Assembly: GCA_025642075.2 (NCBI GenBank)
Contig: JAODUO010000040.1
Span: 748,501-812,500 of the forward strand
DNA from: Ridgeia piscesae
Taxonomy: Eukaryota; Annelida; Polychaeta; Sabellida; Siboglinidae
DNA: 64,000 nucleotides
Direction of reading: 5' to 3'
The notes under the pieces were generated by a model. It worked only from the letters and a program-made list of their open reading frames with translations, did not search any database and was not told the origin of the DNA. The number at the start of each line of letters is the position of its first letter. Positions within the stretch are counted from its first letter, which is position 1. The position numbers and the translations under genes are program-made. This document shows, in pieces, positions 11,918-64,000 of this stretch.

Positions 11918-11984
11918 AGCGTATTGTATCAAAATACATCATAAACATAATTAAATGTGTTGCAATCAAGTGTCAATTACTGTT

Positions 11985-12136
<152 letters not shown>

Positions 12137-12284
12137 GTACTAAACGACTCCATGTTGTCTATGCTAGTTCATTACACGAGGCACTAGACAGCAGTGTAAA
12201 GTAATTTAATATATGGTTGCGGAAACGACTGCATGCAAAGAACACATCACATTCTCAATACTTGCTTACTCTTTACTAAAGCGT

Positions 12285-12407
12285 GTCAAAGTAATAACAT
12301 TCACCTTGTTTGATTTGTCTGCCGCCTTTGATACTATTGGTCACAATATGTTTATGGAACGTTTATCTATATTGTACGGCATGCTGGGCACAGGTCTGAC
12401 CAAATGA
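12285..12407 (+). pseudogene. second copy of the LINE RT motif A fragment
   Basis: Nearly identical to the 3' part of 11711-11917 (TLFDLSAAFDTIGHN to the same TGA). The same downstream bases and a GT microsatellite follow. The pair is a local tandem duplication with a period of about 490 bp. Confidence 0.8.
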
Positions 12408-12475
12408 AGCGTATTGTATCAAAATACATCATAAACATAATAAAATGTGTTGCAATAAAGTGTCAATTACTGTTG

Positions 12476-12492
12476 ATGTGTGTGTGTGAGTA

Positions 12493-12566
<74 letters not shown>

Positions 12567-12570
12567 TGTG

Positions 12571-12630
<60 letters not shown>
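12476..12630. repeat. (GT)n microsatellite
   Basis: GT dinucleotides with one GAGTGTGTA interruption, the counterpart of the tract at 11985-12135. Confidence 0.97.
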
Positions 12631-12632
<2 letters not shown>

Positions 12633-12828
12633 TCAAGCACAGATAACAGACCCGAAATTCAAGTTTTGGTGACTCTGAAGGAAGTGTAGATGGAAATATT
12701 GCTATTACGATTAGCCTAATCCCTGTTAACACTGGAGTAGCCAGAGGGGAGCTTAGAGAATCTTGGCCTGCCCTCAATCATGGAAAATGTCGAATGTAGA
12801 CTGAGGACCTAAGGTTGCATGATGCATA

Positions 12829-13160
12829 AAGTGACAAGGTGCAGAGGTTACATGGTGCTTGTGTAGAATTTCCCAACCCTGTCTTTTGACACAGAAATTT
12901 GTCATCACTCAAATAGGATTAAGCTAGACAAAGTTCAGGAATCCACTGCTTCAGCCACAGGTGATAAGCATCCAGCAGGCTGCCTATTGTTGCAGTCTCT
13001 GTTCAACCAAGCAATTTATCTAGTCGATTTTCGTCTGGGTAGTGGGTTTATTATTTGTAGCTACTAGACCTAAGTAGGGGCTTATGAGGGTGAGAGGGAG
13101 ACATACTTTTTCTGGAGTGAAGAGGTGAAAGGGACATTTCCTATGCTGTCCCACACAAGC
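12829..13160. repeat. inverted copy of the 1086-2115 repeat
   Basis: The reverse complement shares gaaaatcgactagataaatt, gatgacaaatttc and the segment ending in gtaacctctgca with the duplicated repeat at 1086-2115. Confidence 0.65.
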
Positions 13161-13950
13161 CCATGCATGCCTTATGACAAAACATATATAGATGCTGCCA
13201 TGGGGTAACATGCACAAGAGGTACTTGTAATCTGTTAGTATAACAGATTCCACCCTAGAGGACGAAAACCCCCTTTTGATGTCCCACTAAATACTGATAT
13301 TAATAATAGTAAATAATATATAACTTCTGTTGTGCCTAAATCCTTATAAATTATGCTGAGAGGCACATCCATGCAAAACAGTTGGTCAATATCAAAATCG
13401 ATAAGATGCATTAACTTTGTCAACAGATTTATATATACGACGTCGCCAGGGAGCTATAGTGGTTATGAAGGCGTGACTTTAACTAATGATGGAATTTGGC
13501 TACAGTTTTTACTGATCTAATACAACTTTCACATGAATATCAGCATAATTACAAGGGGAGATGCTATATTTCGGTCAATAAGCCCAGACCAGGGGTATCT
13601 TTGTACAAAGGCATACCAGTTGGAATTGAACCAACAACTGAAACCGAAGCATTAGTATTTACCCTTAATTACAAAGCAAATGTATATTTTATAACAACAA
13701 TTGATTAATCCACAAGACAAGTTAATTATCTTTGTAAAACTACTTTATTTGGTGAATGTTGTCAACTTCTCTCTTGGCTCCCCAATGTCCAAGTTGGTGA
13801 AACAGTTTTGGTGGCTTACAACAGGTAGAAGATATAATGAAGAAACAAGTTAACAACTACATTACGATTATTACAATGTTTTCTTCAGGAAGTCCAACAG
13901 ACAATGAAACAACAAGTTGTTAAAATAAAAAACTTTCGCAACGTAGCATT
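13160..13950. other. no recognisable gene
   Basis: AT-rich sequence with short open frames only. The segment just above 13950 would be the flank downstream of the candidate minus-strand gene. Confidence 0.4.
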
Positions 13951-13958
13951 TTCACTCC

Positions 13959-13964
13959 TTTATT
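13959..13964 (-). promoter_or_regulatory. possible polyadenylation signal AATAAA
   Basis: AATAAA on the minus strand, about 190 bases after the candidate stop codon at 14155-14157. It is consistent with the 3' end of the small minus-strand gene, though the hexamer is common in AT-rich DNA. Confidence 0.35.
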
Positions 13965-14154
13965 ATTAAAGCCAATAAAGCATCAACACACTCATTTTTC
14001 ACTATTTCAGAACACAATTATCAATAACAGATTTCTGTTTTTAAAAGGTGAAATATACACCCAGAACAAGATGACAAGATTAGGTAATAAGTATTTACTA
14101 ATACAGTGTCTGACTTTGTACAGCGTTGGGTGGCCAAAGTACTTGTTAGTACTA

Positions 14155-15187
14155 CTAATACTCGTGGTTAACCGAGAACAAACTATTGTTGTCCAGCTGC
14201 TCAAGGTCAGCCTGCCTTTGGTGCTGTCCATCCTGGTTAAGCTTTGCCTTGTCCACCCTTGCCTGGAGTAAATTTTAAATACAAGAACCCACATCGTTAA
14301 GTCTCCTAAGCCTACCAATCTGCACACGATATTACGTAAAGTCGACATCAAATAATTGGATGAAACGAAATTGTCTGTTATACTGATGCACTCATCTGGC
14401 TTTTTTATGCCGTCTACATAAACTAGGAATATTATGGATACTAATTTTAACTACAAAAACGAAATAAGACACAGTTAGCAATTATAAACATTGTAACATG
14501 TCTTATTTTAGCTATGTTGTGTTGGCACTGTATATCTAGGTCATTAACATGGCTGTGCATCTCTAGTACTACCCTATAGTGGACATCTGTTTTCTGTTAA
14601 CCCAAGTGAAACCCAGCAGGCCAGATGATCATTAATATTATTTTGTCTGGCCTCATGCCTAGGGGGCATGTTCTGTATAGTGGATACATCCGTTTCAAAC
14701 TTATCACCGTTTGTTAAGCCTAAGTTAACAACTTATATAACAATCATGGGATTTCAGATTGAGCACACTGATATACTGTGAAAGGTTGTTCTGTTTTTTT
14801 GTAGTAGCAATAGAGTAGTTTAGCCTAGGTAGAGCGAATATTAGTCTTACCAGTATGCGCTGAGCATCTGTGTGTGTAGCCTCTGCCCTTCGGGAAGTGT
14901 CATTGTATGTAATTTTAAATTCCAAGTCCAATTAAATTTAATGGGACAACATAAAAAATAAGTTTAGTTGTACTCGATCATCAACGGAATTACTACTTAG
15001 GCTATATGCTGGCAAAATTAGGCTAATGACTGAAACATGTATTTTACTTACCGTCTACCTCATAATTGTGATCTCTCGTCGCCTTGCCGAATGCGTCTCT
15101 CAGTCGTCTGCTAATACCACGGCGATACGATCCGTGAATTAAATACTGCTTCACGCATGACATGTACTTCGTATATTGGTCCTCCAT
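14155..15187 (-). CDS. candidate small three-exon gene, unknown function
   Basis: Three minus-strand pieces join with matching phases: 15187-15052 (donor G|GTAAGT, phase 1), 14882-14851 (32 bases, acceptor CAG, donor CTG|GTAAGA, phase 0) and 14262-14155 (acceptor TCCAG, stop TAG). The product is 91 residues, starting MEDQYTKYMSCVKQYLIHG and ending LDNNSLFSVNHEY. It has a basic middle (YRRGISRRLRDAFGK) and a Gln/Asp-rich, probably helical C-terminal half; no signal peptide or membrane segment. I chose the ATG at 15187 for its good context (GGTGGGATGG). The same frame stays open upstream to about 15261, where a TGACAG could be an acceptor, so the gene may have another 5' exon. CG-rich sequence at 15290-15440 could be its promoter. 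I do not recognise the family. Evidence is consistent splicing, not homology. Confidence 0.45.
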
Positions 15188-15844
15188 CCCACCAAAATGA
15201 CACGCTTCTCGTTGAACTCCTCGTCGAATGAGCTCTACAAACGCAGCGATTGCTGGCTCGGCTGTCACAAAACACAAGCTTGGATCATAACGGGCGCTGT
15301 CGCCGCGCTGACGTTTACACGCGCATGCGCAACATGTGTTTAGCCGAATCTCAACCCGGGCGTGACGTATGCTGTTGACACTCTGTCAAAGCGCGTCAGA
15401 GCAGATAAAAGCGATCACTCCGCATGCGCATGCATGCGCGATATGCGTTTAGACGAATCTTGGACTGTTCGAATCTGGGATCATATAACAATTAAATCGG
15501 CCACATTCAAAATACATACCAATGACACATCCAGAAAATCTCAAATCGGACTATAGCACTTAATGAGTTCACAAATATATTCTAATCAAAATTTATTTTA
15601 TACCGGACGGAGTAGTCCAAAATGTGCAAAGCATGTCCCTTCTTGGTATACGATCACGTTTACCAGTTTATCAGTTATGCTTTTCTGCTCGTCACCTTTC
15701 CCAAACATAGAGTTACTGTTATTAAAACGGAATGGATCTGAAATGCTTTGCGGCAAATTAATTCAGAGAATTCAAGCAAAACAACTGTTGGTGAGCTTGA
15801 TTCGATAGATGGCAGCACGCTCGGTAGGTGGCGGTAACCGGGAG

Positions 15845-16125
15845 ACTGAACGCTGCATAGCGTTGAACGAGCTTGAAAAGTCCAAGAACAGAATACGGGC
15901 TGAGGTTTTCTATCCAGGTGTTTCTGAGCATGGTGATCAAGTGTGAGAATGGCATCTTTGATACTCCTGTTTCGCCTGAAAGCAAACTGATAAGGATCTA
16001 GACACTATCACGTTTCAGTGGAGATGCGACGGAGCAGAAGACGTTCCAGGCATTTCATCACTGGGGAGGACTGGTGAGGGTCACGGGTCGATAGTCATGG
16101 TTCTGGAAAAATACAGGACGATTTC
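15845..16125 (-). pseudogene. LINE reverse transcriptase fragment
   Basis: Reading the minus strand with frameshifts gives DYRPVTLTS, VMKCLERLLLRRIS, DPYQFAFRRNRSIKDAIL and FLDFSSSFNAMQ. These are the consecutive motifs leading to catalytic motif A in LINE reverse transcriptases of the kind with DYRPV-LTS and FVDFSSAFN. Stops and frame changes show it is dead. A GT microsatellite abuts its upstream side. Confidence 0.8.
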
Positions 16126-16132
16126 CACGGCA

Positions 16133-16535
<403 letters not shown>

Positions 16536-16539
16536 GTGT

Positions 16540-17050
16540 CAATCAATCAATCAATCTTTATTTGGAATTGTATAATTACATACAACATAAACAATCTTAG
16601 GAATCAACAAAATAAAATAAAATTCCAGGGTGACAGCGGAGCCAATTAAGGCTGTAACCAATTTGTTTAAGTTTTCAATTTAAGTACTAATAATTAAAAC
16701 AACTAAACTGGTCGCCGTCATCCTCAAAAACATATTACTAACAATAAAATTACATTGTAAACAATGACTTTGTGTGTTGGTTCAATGTATAGAAATTAAC
16801 AAAACTTGTATAGCTACATAATATCGGTAATAATTCACAACAAATCTCCACATTACTATTCTTGCAAACAAACTGTTGTGTCACATTACTCACAAAAACG
16901 TATCTATAACAACATTATTTGCAGACATTTCGATGTTGGATGGACTTAAATTACAGTACCATACCCCTTTACCCCATTTGCTTTCAACGATAATGTAAAC
17001 CTATTAAAATTCGGTGCATTTTAATAGAAGTTGGAATTACATTCCAGATG
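16540..17050 (-). mobile_element. possible LINE 3' end with (ATTG)n tail
   Basis: On the minus strand an AT-rich segment ends in AATAAAGATTGATTGATTGA. A terminal short tandem repeat after an AATAAA-like motif is typical of some CR1/L2-type LINE 3' ends. There is no coding region here, so this is tentative. Confidence 0.35.
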
Positions 17051-17108
17051 ACCGGATCTTTACAGAATAAACTGTTTTATGAAGTTCTTTTAGTAAGGCT
17101 AACAATAG

Positions 17109-17273
17109 AGTGTGTATGTGTGTATGTGTGTTTGTGTGTTTGTGTGTTTGTGTGTTTGCGTGTTTGCGTGTCTGCGTGTCTGCGTGTCTGCGTGTCTGCG
17201 TGTCTGCGTGTTTTGTGTGCGCGTGTGCGCGTGTGCGCGTGTGCGCGTGTGCGTGTGTGCGTGCTTGCGTGTG

Positions 17274-17304
<31 letters not shown>

Positions 17305-17475
17305 ATGTGTGTTTGTATTTGTATGGGTGGGTGGGTGGGTAGGAGGGAGGCGATGTATGTAAGTGTGTTTGTGTACGTCTGTGTTTGTGTATATGTGCGT
17401 TTGTGTTTGTGTATATGTATGTGGATGTGTGGCGTGTGTGTGTTTGGGTGGATTGGTGGTGGCGTGTGTGTATTT
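17109..17475. repeat. GT-rich cryptic satellite
   Basis: Successive short arrays of GTGTTT, GTGTCTGC and GTGTGCGC, then (TA)n and GGGT repeats. Each block is a variant of alternating purine-pyrimidine sequence. Confidence 0.95.
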
Positions 17476-17479
17476 TAGT

Positions 17480-20100
17480 CGATGATGTCGTGGTCGATGA
17501 TGTTGTGGTCGATGTAGTCGTAGATGTCGTATGTTACGTTCCCGAAGTCACCACTGATGCACATCCTTTCCCGAAACAGACTCTTTGTCACTGTAACAAA
17601 TACTTATTTGATAGAGCAAACATTAAAAAAGACTTTATTTATACCAGCTACAGTAATAGGTTTCACTGCGAAGCGGCTGAGCGTTTGTTGCATATACACC
17701 TGGATGGGTTGGAACGAACTGCAGTAAGCATAACCACGTAATTTCCTCACTGTGCAACGTATTTTCTTGAAATACGAATGAAGGGTATTTGAATTTTGCA
17801 TTGGCGCTCAAATTAATGTCCGGCCAATCGCTGACGTCCGCCTTCACGTATCGATCTGTAGACGAGCGCGTGTAGGGACGGCTCAAGATCAATATTTGTT
17901 CGGTTCGTCGTCAACGTTTGATGCGTATCGAAAACACGGCACTGTCAGTCTCGGGGAAATATCGATAGAACGCATTATGACACAACCTTTCCGACATATC
18001 GGGCTAAGTGAAGCGTGTAATACATGTGGTCGAATCAAAACCACGATGTGGGTTGTTTTTAGACAGCATTGGTTTGCTTGTTGGTAGAGTGAATGATTAG
18101 CTGTGTTCATACTAAGAAACAAGGGTTGTTTCAGAGCAGACAGTGGGTTTTATTGTATGAAATAATTGATTGTTTTGACGTACAGTATATAGTAATCAGT
18201 ATATAGTAATACACACAGTTTGTCCTGTGCTATTCTCATCCGCCTAAGCCTATCCGGCCGTTGGCCCTTCTCTGAATCCCCGGGTCTGTTCCATGAAAGG
18301 AGTTTCGAATGCTGCCCTCTGTTCGCGACAGGACATGTAAATATGCACCTGTTGAACATGTTTGTATTATAATATTTCCTACTTAGAAATTTTCATAACT
18401 ATAATCGCTACACCTTCACAAATAGTTTATATTTATTTAATGACGTGTAATATTATACGCATTCGTCACATTTAACGTTCAGATTTTTTTTTAACTCAAT
18501 ATAAGGTGAGAATGGTAATATAAGTATGTCATGGAATATTTCAAAAAGAGACATAGATTAGCCACATCGTCGGAACGATTGGTGCCCGAGGTCGAAGACG
18601 TGTACAGGGCACAGAGTTAGGTACAGGGAGACTTTACATACGCAGACGAGGTCACCTCCTCCTGAGTACCATCAGCCGCTTGGTCCCATCAGTTGATCTG
18701 TGTTCGTTTGTTTCTCGCCTCCAGCATCATTGTTAGTGCCGCGGGCCGAGATGGATCTTTGACAAATCCTAACATCGTCTAACAACTCTGTTGCATTCAT
18801 TTTATCTTCCACCGAAAGGATACGTTTAGTGTGTTGCGGGTCAATCAGCGTATGCCTCAGAGACTTGTGACGTAATTCACATTCTACAACTCAAGGGTTT
18901 ATTTCCAAGAAGGCGGTTTAGTGCAAGGGCAAGCGGTCATTCGTTTGTTTGAAATGACCGTAAGTCTGATTGGTAATTTCTGAAACGACCCAGGCCTACG
19001 TGACTTGCCAAAGACTAAGCTATTTTAAGTGCTACATAATTAGCTCACATCAACTTCTTTGCAGTGAACCTTGCGTCAGAAGATATTATCATTATCTTCT
19101 GCAGCGGTGTGAAGAGTTTGCTGAACACGTGGAACATTGCGCAAAGTTTGGAGCACCCCGAGTTGTACAGACGCACTCTTGTAAGGAAATCATGACGTCA
19201 CATTTTTGACTTGTATCGTTTCTCATAAGCTAATGTATAGGCATACTTTATTCAATCATCTTACTTAGTTACTTTAAGCACTTGAACGCCTCTTCACGTT
19301 TTGCTGTTCACCTACCATTGGGAAAACGGTTGACAAACATGCAGCCTCGAGGCGGTTATGAATCGCAGCTGTCACACATCTAGGCCACGAACAAGGCAGA
19401 TAATCAGACGCTCAAACAGAGCCACCATAATCCTGTCTCCCAAACATGAAAGTTCATCCAATGAGGAATGAAGTGGCGCAAAGAAGATGGGTTGCCTAAA
19501 AACGGCCGTTTTCTGATATTTAGACTCTATGCGTAAACTGTTATTTTGTCCATCATAATTAATCAGTTAAACAACTCGACATACTTTTGCGTACTGATGT
19601 TCAGTCATCGATGCATGCTCATCGACGGATCAGGTTGCCGTAGTGGTATCGAACGAACACAATTAACCTAGATATTTCAACCATGCCGGAAAACTGAAGG
19701 AAGGAAATTACAAATTATGTTAGGAAATAAAGAGATATCTCGTCATTGTACAGAATCTTATTTATTTGACCGTTGTTATTGTTATAACGTCGTCTGATTG
19801 CATTGTTTTATTGCGAGGTTTCTGTTTTGTGTTTACTTCTTGCATCTTGACACGCCGCGATCAGTTCTTAATTGTGTAACTCCGTTACTCACGTAAAGCA
19901 AACTGTAGTGCTTCGAAGACACACGGTCATTTCTCTCTGCAACATGACTAAAGGAAATCAGAATGATTCAACACTTTCACACCGTGAAGCACATGCTTAT
20001 GACATGTGGCATTTCTCTCATATACGCAAGAAATCCTCTCTTGCAAAAGACCGTCAAATCGTTCACGATTGGCTCCCGGCGTATGCAAATGACAGACGTC
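17480..20100. other. no recognisable gene
   Basis: I looked on both strands for splice-framed exons and transposon motifs and found none. Open frames are short and unconnected. Confidence 0.4.
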
Positions 20101-20221
20101 CGTTATATCAATGACCATCCAGACACAGTGGTGTTGTCATTAGCGTCTGCGAGTCACCAGCGGGCAGTCAGTGTCCGCGATCTCCGGCCACTGTAGATGG
20201 ACAGTGGCGGTCAAGTTCGAG
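20100..20221 (+). promoter_or_regulatory. presumed 5' UTR or proximal promoter of the receptor gene
   Basis: Sequence just upstream of the signal-peptide ATG. There is a weak TATA-like gttatatcaa near 20102. Purines at -3 and -1 (GAG before the ATG) give an acceptable start context. No firm promoter element can be assigned, and the frame is open upstream from an ATG-like 20171 without improving the signal peptide. Confidence 0.25.

Positions 20222-64000
<43,779 letters not shown>

Noticed and set aside
13440..13660. GGTTCAATTCC box-B-like motif on the minus strand
   Set aside because: No matching box A or cloverleaf stems nearby, so no tRNA call.

Overview
The window is animal nuclear DNA. 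Coding sequence is split into short exons with GT/AG borders. Introns are full of micro- and minisatellites, and decayed LINE fragments are scattered throughout. The main gene combines somatomedin B, C-type lectin, EGF, CUB, LDL-receptor class A and an LRR N-terminal flank. That mix recalls the GRL101-like / relaxin-receptor-like LDLa-LRR receptors described in molluscs, so a lophotrochozoan, perhaps a mollusc, is my best inference. Nothing in the window proves the species.

Layout. 1-13950 holds repeats: decayed minus-strand coding fragments, a 490-bp tandem duplication, a pair of 650-bp direct repeats, very long tetranucleotide arrays, a 563-bp TIR element with an 8-bp target duplication, fold-back copies around it, and LINE reverse-transcriptase fragments. 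13959-15187 carries a candidate small three-exon gene on the minus strand (91 residues, function unknown). 15845-20200 holds a minus-strand LINE fragment, GT-rich satellite and unremarkable sequence.

From 20222 to the window end one plus-strand gene can be followed through 34 exons whose splice phases agree at every junction except one questionable site (54621). It encodes about 1,627 residues before the window ends: signal peptide, SMB, CLECT, EGF, five CUB or CUB-like domains, two more CLECT domains, a run of LDLa modules (five canonical, two atypical) and the start of an LRR region. Domain boundaries lie on phase-1 introns, as expected for modules assembled by exon shuffling. If the family assignment is right, the LRRs and a seven-helix domain lie beyond 64000.

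Six large minisatellites (unit lengths 39, 35, 51, 38, 31 and 18 bp) lie in introns of this gene, all towards the 5' end of their intron. In three of them the repeat unit contains the last bases of the preceding exon and the 5' splice site itself, so the splice donor has been tandemly amplified. One array (35 bp, about 64 copies) carries many perfect CAG|GTAAGT sites. Another (18 bp) keeps reading frame and donor phase, so donor choice could add hexapeptides to the receptor.
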